A program made the translations under genes and the position numbers. Shown piece by piece: positions 8,929 to 17,207 of a stretch of 64,000 bases of DNA (positions are counted from its first letter, which is position 1; each line of letters starts with the position of its first letter). The notes beneath the pieces were generated by a model. The model had not been told where the DNA came from and ran no database searches. It saw nothing but the letters and a program-made list of their open reading frames with translations. Origin of the DNA: Micromonospora sp. Llam0. GTDB lineage: Bacteria > Actinomycetota > Actinomycetes > Mycobacteriales > Micromonosporaceae. The stretch spans positions 2,046,001 to 2,110,000 of the forward strand of contig NZ_RJJY01000002.1 of assembly GCF_003751085.1 (NCBI RefSeq), given 5' to 3'.

Positions 8929-8937
8929 GAGTACGTC

Positions 8938-9228
8938 TTGCGTCATTACGAGATCATGGTCATCCTCGACTCCAGCCTTGAGGAGCGCACGGTCGCGCCC
9001 TCGCTCGACACGTACCTCAACGTGATCCGCACTGCCGGAGGCTCGGTCGAAAAGCTCGACGTCTGGGGCCGCCGTCGCCTCTCCTTCGAGATCAACAAGA
9101 AGGCGGAAGGCATCTACGCGGTCATCGATCTGCAGGCCACCCCGGATGCTGTCGCCGAGCTGGACCGCCAGCTGCGACTCAACGAGTCGGTGCTGCGTAC
9201 CAAGGTCATTCGGCCGGAGACGCGCTGA
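8938..9228 (+). CDS. rpsF: Small ribosomal subunit protein bS6
   Basis: A 96-residue protein of full family length, starting [15 protein letters not shown]. It binds bS18 on the platform of the 30S subunit. The start codon is TTG at 8938, supported by a near-perfect GGAGGTGA at 8923-8930; no in-frame ATG gives the conserved N-terminus. It is the first gene of the rpsF-ssb-rpsR-rplI operon, the standard order in Actinobacteria. Confidence 0.97.
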   Translation: MRHYEIMVILDSSLEERTVAPSLDTYLNVIRTAGGSVEKLDVWGRRRLSFEINKKAEGIYAVIDLQATPDAVAELDRQLRLNESVLRTKVIRPETR

Positions 9229-9328
9229 CCGCGTCCCACCGGTCCGCCCGACAGCACACGTCGGTCCTGTCACACGGCTCTGGCAGCCTGGTGACGAGGA
9301 CATCGACCGAGTGCGCGAGGAGATGGTC

Positions 9329-9850
9329 ATGGCAGGAGATACCACCATCACGGTCATCGGCAACCTGACCGATGACCCTGAGTTGCGCTTTACCCCGTCG
9401 GGAGCAGCGGTTGCCAAGTTCCGGGTGGCCTCGACCCCCCGGTTCATGGACCGAGCCTCCGGCGAGTGGAAGGACGGCGAGCCGCTCTTCCTGTCCTGCA
9501 CGGTGTGGCGCCAGGCGGCGGAGCACGTCGCCGAGTCGCTCCAGCGGGGTGCCCGGGTGATCGTCTCGGGTCGGCTACGGCAGCGGTCGTACGAGACCCG
9601 TGAGGGCGAGAAGCGGACTGTCATCGAGTTGGAGGTCGACGAGATCGGCCCGTCGCTGCGGTACGCCACGGCGAAGGTGCAGAAGATGTCCCGATCCGGC
9701 TCCGGCGGCGGCGGCTTCGGCGGCTCCGGTGGCGGTGGCAACCAGGGCGGCGGCTTCGACGACCCATGGGCCACGGCCGCGCCGGCCGCGCCGGCCGCCT
9801 CGTCCGCCCGTTCGGGCGGCGGGAACTTCGACGAGGAACCTCCATTCTGA
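9329..9850 (+). CDS. ssb: Single-stranded DNA-binding protein
   Basis: A 173-residue protein that coats single-stranded DNA during replication and repair. The OB fold spans about residues 1-112 ([21 protein letters not shown]... [18 protein letters not shown]), followed by a Gly-rich flexible linker and the acidic tip DEEPPF that recruits partner proteins. The ATG at 9329 is preferred over the ATG at 9323 because GAGGAG (9317-9322) is then well spaced and the product begins like other actinobacterial SSBs. It is cotranscribed with rpsF and rpsR. Confidence 0.96.
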   Translation: MAGDTTITVIGNLTDDPELRFTPSGAAVAKFRVASTPRFMDRASGEWKDGEPLFLSCTVWRQAAEHVAESLQRGARVIVSGRLRQRSYETREGEKRTVIELEVDEIGPSLRYATAKVQKMSRSGSGGGGFGGSGGGGNQGGGFDDPWATAAPAAPAASSARSGGGNFDEEPPF

Positions 9851-9893
9851 TATGGCTTCCAACGCCCGCGATCGCAAACCAGGAGCACGAGCA

Positions 9894-10133
9894 ATGGCCA
9901 AGGCTGCGGCACTTCGCAAGCCGAAGAAGAAGGTGAACCCGCTCGACAAGGACGGGATCACCTACATCGACTACAAGGACACCGCGCTGCTGCGCAAGTT
10001 CATCTCCGACCGGGGCAAGATCCGCGCCCGCCGGGTGACCGGGGTGACCTCCCAGCAGCAGCGGCAGATCGCCCGTGCGGTCAAGAACGCCCGTGAGATG
10101 GCGCTCCTGCCGTACACCACCACGGCCCGCTGA
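9894..10133 (+). CDS. rpsR: Small ribosomal subunit protein bS18, cysteine-free form
   Basis: A 79-residue ribosomal protein that pairs with bS6. The C-terminal two thirds ([42 protein letters not shown]) is canonical. The zinc-binding cysteines found in many S18 proteins (CxxC near the N-terminus and a Cys after RRVTG) are absent: the region reads [11 protein letters not shown] and [10 protein letters not shown]. The ATG at 9894 has AGGAG at 9881-9885. An upstream in-frame ATG at 9852 would add 14 residues and lacks a site. Confidence 0.95.
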   Translation: MAKAAALRKPKKKVNPLDKDGITYIDYKDTALLRKFISDRGKIRARRVTGVTSQQQRQIARAVKNAREMALLPYTTTAR

Positions 10134-10147
10134 GCGGAGGCACCGAT

Positions 10148-10597
10148 ATGAAGATCATCCTCACGCAGGAGGTGTCTGGGCTCGGTTCCCCCGGGGACAT
10201 CGTCGAGGTGAAGGACGGCTACGGCCGGAACTACCTGCTGCCCCAAGGGTTCGCGATCTCCTGGACCAAGGGCGCCGAGAAGCAGGTCACCTCGATCAAG
10301 CGGGCCCGCTCCGCCCGGGAGATCCGCGACCTCGGGCACGCCAACGAGGTCAAGGGTCAGCTGGAGAGCCTGAAGGTCACCCTGACCGCCCGGGCTGGCG
10401 ACGGCGGTCGACTGTTCGGCTCGGTCACCCCGGCCGAGGTCGTCGACGCCGTCCGTACCGCCGGTGGTCCGGCGCTGGACCGGCGGCGGCTGGAGCTGCC
10501 CGGCCACATCAAGTCGGTCGGCACCTACCCGGTGAAGATCAAGCTGCACCCGGACGTCACCGCCAAGTTCGACCTCAGCGTGCTGCAGGCCAGGTAG
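10148..10597 (+). CDS. rplI: Large ribosomal subunit protein bL9
   Basis: A 149-residue protein with the L9 N-terminal domain (MKIILTQEVSGLGSPGDIVEV, then KDGYGRNYLLPQG), a long connecting helix, and the C-terminal RNA-binding domain ending near FDLSVLQAR. It binds 23S rRNA near the base of the L1 stalk. GGAGG (10136-10140) precedes the ATG. It is the last gene of the operon and is followed by a strong hairpin. Confidence 0.97.
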   Translation: MKIILTQEVSGLGSPGDIVEVKDGYGRNYLLPQGFAISWTKGAEKQVTSIKRARSAREIRDLGHANEVKGQLESLKVTLTARAGDGGRLFGSVTPAEVVDAVRTAGGPALDRRRLELPGHIKSVGTYPVKIKLHPDVTAKFDLSVLQAR

Positions 10598-10626
10598 CTC
10601 CGGCCGGCACAGCGAGCGAGACATCC

Positions 10627-10664
10627 GGTTCAGGGGCCACACCATCTGATGTGGCCCCTGAACC
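10627..10664. terminator. Bidirectional hairpin terminator after rplI
   Basis: Perfect 15-base arms (10627-10641 and 10650-10664) with an 8-base loop lie between the convergent ends of rplI and the beta-helix lipoprotein gene, so the hairpin can serve both. Confidence 0.8.
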
Positions 10665-10667
10665 ATG

Positions 10668-11930
10668 TCAGCGTAGGGTGCTGGAGACGACGACCGGATC
10701 CCCGGACCCGAGGTAGAAGATGCCCGGGTAGCCGGCGGTGGCGAAACCGTGACTAGTGTTGCGGTGCAGCACCGAATCGGTCAGTTCGAGCGTGCCGGAC
10801 CGGTCGTTGCTGACGAAGAAGATGGCCCCGCCACCTTCCCGCGCCTCATTGTCGGCGATGACGGTGCCGGCGATCGAGACGGTGAACCGATTGCCGTCGG
10901 CGTAGATCGCTCCGCCACTACCGCCGCCCGGGGTGCCGGGCTTGGCCGGATTCGCACCGTTGCCGGTCGCCGAGTTGTGCGTCAGTACGCTGTTCAGCAC
11001 GATCCACGAGACACCGATGCTGCTCAACGCCCCGCCGTTGGCGCACACCCCGCCGTCGCCGGGCGCCCCGCCGAAGGTGCTCTGCACCACGTACACCGGC
11101 TGGTCCTGCCACTGGTCCAGCACCCGGATCGCCGCGCCGCCGAGGTCCGGGCCGGTCGGTTCGCACCGGTTGCCGACGAACCGGGAGTTGACCACCCGGA
11201 ACTGGCCGCCCCGGACGAAGATCGCGCCACCGCCACCACCGTCGACCTGCTCACCGGTGGAATCGCCGTCGGCGAAGGTCACGTTCTGCACGACCAGTTC
11301 CGGATGGTCCTGATCGTTGCAGTGCGAGGTCGTCCAGCCCTGCGCCTCGTCGCAGGTGTTCATGTACAGGATTCGTCGTTGCCCGCCGCCGCTGAGGGTG
11401 ACCAGCCCGCCGCCGTCCAGCACCACCTGCCGACTGGCGGCGTTGCGGACCTTCGCTGTCCGGTCCATCGTGATCACCACCGGTTCCGGCCCGCAGGCGA
11501 AGGTGATGATCCCGCCGGCCGCGACCGCCGCGACGACCGCCTGGGAGGTGCAACTGGTCGGCGTACCGTCGCCGATCGTGCGGGTCGGCCGGCTGGTGTC
11601 CACCGCGCGGGCCCGCGCCGGCACCTGAGCTCGCCCGTCGGGGTTGCCGGCGGCCGGTCCGGCCGCCGTTGTCCGCTCGGGAGCCTCCGACGGCACCGGG
11701 GCCGCGCCCAGCCCGGCCGCGCCGGACGGTGGTGGTGTGCCATCCGGCGGGACAGTGGCCGGCGCGGTGGTAGCGGACGACGTCCCGGGCTGTGCCCCGC
11801 TGGCAGGCGGACCGTCGCCGACCGCAGAGCCGTCGCCGGCCGCGCCGCAACCGGTCACCAGTACGGTCACCAGTACGGCGAGCGGCGGCCCGGTAACGGT
11901 CAGGTTGATCCTCCGGATGCGGCTGAACAC
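10668..11930 (-). CDS. Secreted right-handed beta-helix lipoprotein
   Basis: A 420-residue protein with a signal peptide and lipobox LVTGC (cysteine near residue 28), so it is probably anchored on the outer face of the membrane. A low-complexity Ala/Pro/Gly/Thr linker of about 90 residues follows. The rest is a parallel beta-helix: repeats such as VVQNVTFADGDS, VVNSRFVGN, GGAIFVRGG, GGAIYADG, GGAIFFVSN and LTDSVLHRN resemble pectin-lyase-fold and polymorphic-outer-membrane-type repeats. Four conserved Cys residues may form disulphides. The ligand or substrate cannot be deduced. It ends against the rplI terminator. Confidence 0.75.
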   Translation of the reverse strand: MFSRIRRINLTVTGPPLAVLVTVLVTGCGAAGDGSAVGDGPPASGAQPGTSSATTAPATVPPDGTPPPSGAAGLGAAPVPSEAPERTTAAGPAAGNPDGRAQVPARARAVDTSRPTRTIGDGTPTSCTSQAVVAAVAAGGIITFACGPEPVVITMDRTAKVRNAASRQVVLDGGGLVTLSGGGQRRILYMNTCDEAQGWTTSHCNDQDHPELVVQNVTFADGDSTGEQVDGGGGGAIFVRGGQFRVVNSRFVGNRCEPTGPDLGGAAIRVLDQWQDQPVYVVQSTFGGAPGDGGVCANGGALSSIGVSWIVLNSVLTHNSATGNGANPAKPGTPGGGSGGAIYADGNRFTVSIAGTVIADNEAREGGGAIFFVSNDRSGTLELTDSVLHRNTSHGFATAGYPGIFYLGSGDPVVVSSTLR

Positions 11931-12010
11931 CGGTCGATCCTAGGAGCACGGCACCCGCGACGAACAGCGCGAACAGTCGGGGATCCGGGGCCCGCCCGGT
12001 AGATCCGGTG

Positions 12011-13957
12011 TCAGCCGATCGGCTGGCCGGTGATCGCGCTGGCGAGCACGGTCGACATGCCGCCGCCGATCACCGCCGACGCCAGGCCGACACTCGATGC
12101 GCGCCACGTGCCGCTGACCCACCTGATCGACACCGCCAGGACCAGCGAGATCATCAGCGCGTACGCGAAATCCGGCGCGGCGGCCAGCAGCGAGTTGATC
12201 GCCTGCGCCCGAGCGGAGAGGCAGTCGCCGTCCACCCCGAGCACGCAGTCGGTGGTCGCCGGGGTGCCGTCCAGGGTGAGGCTCCAGATCAGAAACGCCA
12301 CCACCGGCAGGGCGTACCAGGCAGCCGTGTACAGCAGTGAGGACAAATAGCCGCCCTGATCAGCGTCGATCAGCTCATCGTCGATCCGGTACGTCAGCCG
12401 ACGCTGCGACGGCGGCTCGTACCTCGGCCGTGGTCGTTGCTCGGGCAGCACCCGGGAGCGGGGCGCGCTCGGCAGGGCGATCGGTGACCGGGGTGCCGAA
12501 GCCGGCGTCTCCACCCACCTGGGGTCGTCTGCGGCCAGCCGGGTCCCCGACCAGAAGGTGCCTTCCCGGCCCGGCTCGACCTGCGGCCACGGATCGACCG
12601 GCGGAAGGACGTCGTCGACGTCGCCGACCTCGGCCGCGCGTCTCTTGCGCGCCCCGGTGCGGCTACCGGCCGGCCAACTCTCCGGGCCGTCGCCCCGGTG
12701 CCACTGATCGGTCTGGTCGCCGATTTCGCGCCAGCTGTCGACCGGCTCCGGGCGGTACGCCCCGCGGCTCAGCTCCTCAGCCCGGCGGGTGGGCGGCTGT
12801 GCCGGGCCCGCGCCGATCGCCCGCGGCGAGGACGCGGTACGCGGCCAGGTGCCGGTCTCGTCGGTGAACTCCCGCCGGGGCGGTTCGATCTCGCGACGGG
12901 CCGGCCGGTCCCATCGCCCGGCCTGGTCCGCCTCCCGTGGCCACCCGCCGGCGCGTTCGGTGCCCCGGGACCATTCGCTGGTGTAGTCGGCCCCCCGGGA
13001 CCATTCGCTGGTGTGGTCCGTCGCGCTGGACCATCCGCTGGTGGGGTCGGAACGCCTCGACCACTCGCCGGTGTGGTCCGATCCACCGGACCACCCGCTG
13101 GCGGGCTCGTCGTCGCGTAGCCACTGCGCCGCGTGATCGTCGTCGAGGCGACGCCGGATGTCGGCGCGGCCGCGCCGTCGGCGACCGGGACGGTCAGCGT
13201 CGGACGGCTGGCCGGTACGACGGGACGACCGACGACTGCGGCCGCCGTACCCCTCCAGGTCACCGGGGTCAGCTGGATCATCGGGCGGCGCCGACCACCG
13301 GGCCGGCGCGGTCGACCAGGTCGCGGGTGGCGCAGTGGCTGGACCGTCCGGGTCGAGCGGCCCGGCGCCCGACACCGGCCCGGAACGGCTATCGGGCGGT
13401 TCGCGCCGCCAGCCCGTCGGATCACCGGATACCGGGCTGCCGGAGATCGGGTTCCCGGAGATCGGGCTGCCGGAGATCGGGTCCTCGGCCGCGCGGCGCC
13501 GGCCCGGTGTCCGCCGGGGCCGGTCCCAGTCGGGGGCGTCCATCCCGGGACCGGCCGCTGGTAGTGCCGGACGGCCACGGGACCGGCGGCTCCGTACCGG
13601 CTGCTCGGGAATCTGCCACGATTCGTCGCGGTGCCGCCCGGCCCGGCCAGCTGGCGGATCCCGGTGCACCGGCTCACCTGCCGGCGGGGTCGGGCCGGCG
13701 GGCAGCGCCCACCGGTCCGTCGCCGGGCTGCTCCGGTCGGCCTGGTGCCGCGCACCGTCGCGTTGGTCCTCGTAGCGGACGCGTTGGTCCTCGTAGCGGC
13801 GCCGGCCGCGTGGCGCCTCGTCATCCTCGGCGGGGTCGTAGTGCCTCGAACGACGAGAGCGTGGTGCCGGGTCGGCATCGGTGTCGTCGGGCCACCGGGC
13901 AGCCGACCGCCGCTCGCGTGGAGGGCGGTCGCCGTACTCCCAGTCCCGGTAGTCCAC
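12011..13957 (-). CDS. Long disordered protein with C-terminal membrane helices
   Basis: A 648-residue protein of unknown function. About the first 520 residues are charged, Pro/Arg/Asp-rich and lack hydrophobic segments. They include imperfect 12-residue repeats of the type xxTSEWSRGxxx (coded at about 12958-13105) and short ISGNP/ISGSP repeats (coded at about 13428-13490). The C-terminal 120 residues hold three or four membrane helices with a DCVLGVDGDCLSARAQ loop. Similar tail-plus-membrane proteins are common beside dnaB in related genomes as far as I recall; no catalytic motif is visible. It diverges from dnaB across the 430-base region with DnaA-like boxes. Confidence 0.6.
   Translation of the reverse strand: MDYRDWEYGDRPPRERRSAARWPDDTDADPAPRSRRSRHYDPAEDDEAPRGRRRYEDQRVRYEDQRDGARHQADRSSPATDRWALPAGPTPPAGEPVHRDPPAGRAGRHRDESWQIPEQPVRSRRSRGRPALPAAGPGMDAPDWDRPRRTPGRRRAAEDPISGSPISGNPISGSPVSGDPTGWRREPPDSRSGPVSGAGPLDPDGPATAPPATWSTAPARWSAPPDDPADPGDLEGYGGRSRRSSRRTGQPSDADRPGRRRRGRADIRRRLDDDHAAQWLRDDEPASGWSGGSDHTGEWSRRSDPTSGWSSATDHTSEWSRGADYTSEWSRGTERAGGWPREADQAGRWDRPARREIEPPRREFTDETGTWPRTASSPRAIGAGPAQPPTRRAEELSRGAYRPEPVDSWREIGDQTDQWHRGDGPESWPAGSRTGARKRRAAEVGDVDDVLPPVDPWPQVEPGREGTFWSGTRLAADDPRWVETPASAPRSPIALPSAPRSRVLPEQRPRPRYEPPSQRRLTYRIDDELIDADQGGYLSSLLYTAAWYALPVVAFLIWSLTLDGTPATTDCVLGVDGDCLSARAQAINSLLAAAPDFAYALMISLVLAVSIRWVSGTWRASSVGLASAVIGGGMSTVLASAITGQPIG
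12958..13105. repeat. Imperfect tandem repeats of about 36 bases inside the disordered protein gene
   Basis: About four units, each containing a variant of gaccattcgctggtgt, encode repeated TSEWSRG-like blocks on the minus strand. The phase is a multiple of three, so the repeats are coding and not a CRISPR array. Confidence 0.6.
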
Positions 13958-14389
13958 CGCCGGAGCCTCGCCCCTTCGCTATCGAGCCGTGATCGGCTGG
14001 GCCGGCGAATCAGTTCCCGCCCGATAGTAGCCGGTAGCCCGGTGGGCAGCCCGGTGAAGATTTTTGTCCACCGGCTGTGGATTGCATAGTCCCAGCTCAG
14101 CAGGTGTCTCTCCGGGTTTACGGCGAGTTTTCCACAGGCTGTGCACAAGGTTGTGCACAGCCTGCGCCATCCTGTCCACAGCTTGTCCAGAGGTTCATCC
14201 ACCGCCGTGTTTGGGCCTGCCGCCGCAAGTCCGTATCGTTTCCCGGAGCCCTCCCACGCCGATGCGACGCCCCCCGGTCGCCCGGTCCCTGGTGGGCCCG
14301 ACCGCAGGTCGTCGACGACGCACGAGCAGACGATGTCGTACCCGCGCAGTTGACTCGCGGCAGTGATGTAGTGAAGGGGGGGCGCCCGG
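13958..14389. promoter_or_regulatory. Divergent intergenic region with a cluster of DnaA-box-like sites upstream of dnaB
   Basis: Within 14064-14191 there are six 9-mers that differ by one base from TTGTCCACA (or its TTATCCACA variant): 14064-14072, 14128-14136, 14140-14148 (reverse), 14151-14159, 14172-14180 and 14183-14191. A weaker one sits at 14076-14084 (reverse). Two of them lie inside a perfect inverted repeat (14135-14164). The region separates the disordered-protein gene from dnaB. Binding by DnaA is inferred. Confidence 0.55.
14135..14164. repeat. Perfect inverted repeat carrying two facing DnaA-like boxes
   Basis: Arms of 14 bases (CAGGCTGTGCACAA and TTGTGCACAGCCTG) separated by GG. 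Each arm contains TTGTGCACA, one mismatch from the DnaA box consensus. Confidence 0.75.
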
Positions 14390-16726
14390 ATGTCCATCAC
14401 GGACGACCTGCAGACCGAGCCCCGGCCACCGGCCCGCCCGTCCGGCCCGCCCGGCCCGCCGGCCAAGCCACCCGGTCCACCCACCGGCGGTGAGCCCTTC
14501 GACCGTACGCCCCCCCAGGACGTCGCCGCCGAACAGTGCGTCCTCGGCGGAATGCTGCTCTCCAAGGACGCCATCGCCGACGTCGTGGAGATCCTCAAGC
14601 CGCACGACTTCTACCGCCCGATCCACGCCACGGTCTTCGACGCGGTGCTGGACCTGTACGGGCGAGGCGAGCCGGCGGACGCGATCACCGTCTCCGCTGC
14701 GCTCGCCAACTCGGGTGACCTCGGCCGGATCGGCGGCGCGCCGTACCTGCACACCCTGATCGCGAGCGTGCCCACCGCGGCCAATGCCTCCTACTACGCC
14801 AGGATCGTCGCCGAGCGCGCGGTGCTGCGCCGCATCGTCGAGGCCGGCACCAAGATCGTGCAGCTCGGGTACGGCTCGGCCGCCGGTGGCGGCCGGGACA
14901 TCGACGACGTCGTCGACCTCGCTCAGCAGGCGGTCTACGACGTCACGGAACGGCGGGTCAGCGAGGACTTCGCGATCCTGGCCGACATGCTGCAGCCGAC
15001 CCTCGACGAGATCGAGGCGGTCGGTGCCCAGGCCGGCATGATGACCGGGGTGCCCACCGGGTTCACCGACCTGGACCGGTTGCTCAACGGGCTGCACCCC
15101 GGGCAGTTGATCATCGTCGCCGGCCGGCCCGGCCTCGGCAAGGCGCTGGCGCTGGACACCCCGCTGCCCACCCCGACCGGCTGGACCACCATGGGTGAGG
15201 TCGCGGTCGGTGACCGACTACTCGACGCCGCCGGTCGACCCACCACGGTCGTCGGCACCTCTGCGGTCCTGCTCGGCGGACGGTCCTACCAGGTCGAGTT
15301 CTCCGACGGCTCGGCCATTGTCGCCGACGGCGACCACCTCTGGCAGGTGACGCACCGGCCTGCCGTGCCGGTACCGGCCGCTGCAGCGCTTGCCGCTGTC
15401 GCCCCGGCACCGGTCTCGGCCGCCCCGGCACCGGCCGGCCGGTCCGGGCCACGACCGGCCCAGTCCGCATTTGCACGGTCCACCCAGGTACTGACCACCG
15501 AAGAGATTCTGGACCTGCTCGACCGGTCACCGGCGGAGCACCCCGACGTCACCGTCACGAACTGCCGTGCCTTGGCGCTGCCCGACCGCGACGACCTGCC
15601 GGTGCCGCCGTACCAGTTGGGGGTCGATCTTGCCGGTGGTGACCCGGCCGCCGACCACCGCCAAATCGACCGGCGGATCCCGGACGCGTACCTGCGGAGT
15701 TCCGAGCGGCAGCGGCGGGCGCTGCTGACCGGTCTGTTGGACACCGCCGGCACCCGCAACCCGGGCGGGCTGGACGAGTACCGGACCACTTCGCGTCTGA
15801 TGGTCGAGACGGTACGCGAGTTGGTGGCCAGCCTCGGTCTGCACTGCACGGTGTCGGCGGCCACCGTGCAGGGCCGGATGACCTCGCCATCCACCGTCTA
15901 TACGGTGACCATCCACACCCACGACGACCAGCGGCGACGGGTTACCTCGGTCCGACCGGTCCGAAGCGTGCCGGTGCGCTGCGTCACCGTGGACAACCCT
16001 GACCATCTTTATCTCGCCGGCCGGACGATGATCCCGACGCACAACTCGACCGCGTCGATGGACTTCGCCCGCAACGCGGCGATCCGGGCCGGCCACGCCA
16101 GCGCGATCTTTTCGCTGGAGATGAGCAAGGTGGAGATCGTCATGCGGCTGCTCTCCGCCGAGGCGAAGGTGCCGTTGCATGTCCTGCGCTCCGGCCAGCT
16201 CTCCGACGACGACTGGACGAAGCTGGCCCGGCGGATGGGCGAGATCAGTGAGGCGCCGCTCTTCGTCGACGACACGCCCAACATGAACCTGATGGAGATC
16301 AGGGCCAAGGCGCGGCGGCTTCGGCAGCGGCACGACCTGAAAATGATCGTCGTCGACTACCTGCAGCTGATGACCTCACCGAAACGCACCGAGAGCCGTC
16401 AGCAGGAGGTCGCGGACCTGTCCCGTGGGCTCAAGCTGCTGGCCAAGGAGGTCGAGTGCCCGGTGATCGCGGTCAGCCAGCTGAACCGTGGCCCTGAGCA
16501 GCGTACCGACAAGCGGCCACAACTGTCCGATTTGCGCGAATCGGGGTCAATCGAACAGGACGCGGACGTGGTGATCCTGTTGCACCGAGATGACTACTAC
16601 GACAAGGAGTCGCCTCGGGCGGGCGAGGCGGACTTCATCGTCGCCAAGCACCGTAACGGGCCGACCGACACGGTGACCGTCGCCGCGCAGCTGCACCTCT
16701 CCCGGTTCGTCGACATGGCGATCTGA
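14390..16726 (+). CDS. dnaB: Replicative DNA helicase DnaB precursor with an intein
   Basis: A 778-residue precursor. Residues 1-251 and 553-778 are the exteins, together a normal-length DnaB of 477 residues; residues 252-552 are an intein. The N-terminal extein holds the DnaB N-terminal domain and the first part of the P-loop (GRPGLGK). The C-terminal extein resumes with STASMDFARN and continues with the RecA-like core (SAIFSLEMSK, MIVVDYLQLM, AVSQLNRGPE, DLRESGSIEQDADVVILLHRD). After splicing the Walker A motif GRPGLGKST is restored, so splicing is required for ATPase activity. GGGGGGCG lies just before the ATG. It acts as the hexameric helicase at the replication fork, and the gene ends at a hairpin. 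Confidence 0.95.
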   Translation: MSITDDLQTEPRPPARPSGPPGPPAKPPGPPTGGEPFDRTPPQDVAAEQCVLGGMLLSKDAIADVVEILKPHDFYRPIHATVFDAVLDLYGRGEPADAITVSAALANSGDLGRIGGAPYLHTLIASVPTAANASYYARIVAERAVLRRIVEAGTKIVQLGYGSAAGGGRDIDDVVDLAQQAVYDVTERRVSEDFAILADMLQPTLDEIEAVGAQAGMMTGVPTGFTDLDRLLNGLHPGQLIIVAGRPGLGKALALDTPLPTPTGWTTMGEVAVGDRLLDAAGRPTTVVGTSAVLLGGRSYQVEFSDGSAIVADGDHLWQVTHRPAVPVPAAAALAAVAPAPVSAAPAPAGRSGPRPAQSAFARSTQVLTTEEILDLLDRSPAEHPDVTVTNCRALALPDRDDLPVPPYQLGVDLAGGDPAADHRQIDRRIPDAYLRSSERQRRALLTGLLDTAGTRNPGGLDEYRTTSRLMVETVRELVASLGLHCTVSAATVQGRMTSPSTVYTVTIHTHDDQRRRVTSVRPVRSVPVRCVTVDNPDHLYLAGRTMIPTHNSTASMDFARNAAIRAGHASAIFSLEMSKVEIVMRLLSAEAKVPLHVLRSGQLSDDDWTKLARRMGEISEAPLFVDDTPNMNLMEIRAKARRLRQRHDLKMIVVDYLQLMTSPKRTESRQQEVADLSRGLKLLAKEVECPVIAVSQLNRGPEQRTDKRPQLSDLRESGSIEQDADVVILLHRDDYYDKESPRAGEADFIVAKHRNGPTDTVTVAAQLHLSRFVDMAI
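15143..16045 (+). other. Class 3 (WCT) intein in DnaB with a degenerate LAGLIDADG region
   Basis: The 301-residue insertion starts with Ala (not Cys or Ser) directly after the P-loop lysine and ends IPTHN before Ser+1. The class 3 hallmark residues are all present: Trp67 in block B (GDHLWQV, with His65), Cys280 in block F (VRCVTVDNPDHLYLAG) and Thr299 in block G (PTHN). Between the splicing blocks are two eroded dodecapeptide motifs, YQLGVDLAGGD at about 157-167 and LLTGLLDTAGT at about 194-204. They are only about 35 residues apart and the second has lost its usual acidic residue, so the endonuclease is probably dead. Splicing residues look intact. Confidence 0.88.
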
Positions 16727-16767
16727 GCCACCATGCCGGGACGGCCCCCCGCTCCCGGCATGGTGGC
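16727..16767. terminator. Hairpin terminator after dnaB
   Basis: Perfect 15-base arms (16727-16741 and 16753-16767) with an 11-base C-rich loop start at the dnaB stop codon and precede the convergent zinc-ribbon gene. Confidence 0.75.
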
Positions 16768-16810
16768 GGCCCGGACCAGCGCAGAGTTCCGGACCGCCGG
16801 GGGAACAGGC

Positions 16811-17182
16811 TCAGTCGAAGAGCTGGTTGAGGAAGCTCTTCTGCCGCTTGTGCCGGTAGTGCCCGTGGTAGCCGTGGTGCCCGTAGGCGGGAGCCGGCGG
16901 GTAGGCCGCCGGGGCCGGCGGCGGGTAGCCGGGCTGGTGGTGCGTCGGCTGGGGCGGCGGAGGCGGCGGATATCCGCCGGCCGGACTTGGTGCCGGGCGG
17001 GGCGGTTGACCCGGCTGCTGGCCGCCGGCACCACCGTTCCAGGCTGCCTCAGCGTCCAGCAGTCGCTCCAGCTCGCCCCGGTCCAGGAAAATGCCGCGAC
17101 ACTCGGTGCACTGGTCGACGGTGATCCCACTGCGCTCGTACTGCCGCATGGCGCCGTGACACTTGGGACAGTTCATCTGCAT
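16811..17182 (-). CDS. TFIIB-type zinc-ribbon protein with Pro/His-rich tail
   Basis: A 123-residue protein. The first 45 residues are a zf-TFIIB domain with CPKC and CTEC pairs and the typical GIFLDRGELERLLDAE. The rest is Gly/Pro/His/Tyr-rich, ending in basic KRQKSFLNQLFD. Function unknown; this family is small, cytosolic and widespread. The ATG at 17182 (MQMNCPKC) is chosen, and an ATG two codons later is equally possible. Confidence 0.8.
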   Translation of the reverse strand: MQMNCPKCHGAMRQYERSGITVDQCTECRGIFLDRGELERLLDAEAAWNGGAGGQQPGQPPRPAPSPAGGYPPPPPPQPTHHQPGYPPPAPAAYPPAPAYGHHGYHGHYRHKRQKSFLNQLFD

Positions 17183-17207
17183 GACTCGACGGTACCGGCT
17201 CCGATCC

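Noticed and set aside
12958..13490. Regularly spaced repeats that could suggest a CRISPR array
   Set aside because: The units are in coding phase, imperfect, lack unique spacers and encode TSEWSRG and ISGSP blocks of the disordered protein.
13958..14389. The chromosomal replication origin
   Set aside because: The DnaA-like boxes are mostly one-mismatch and no dnaA, dnaN, gyrB or rpmH gene is adjacent; a regulatory role for dnaB is a better reading.
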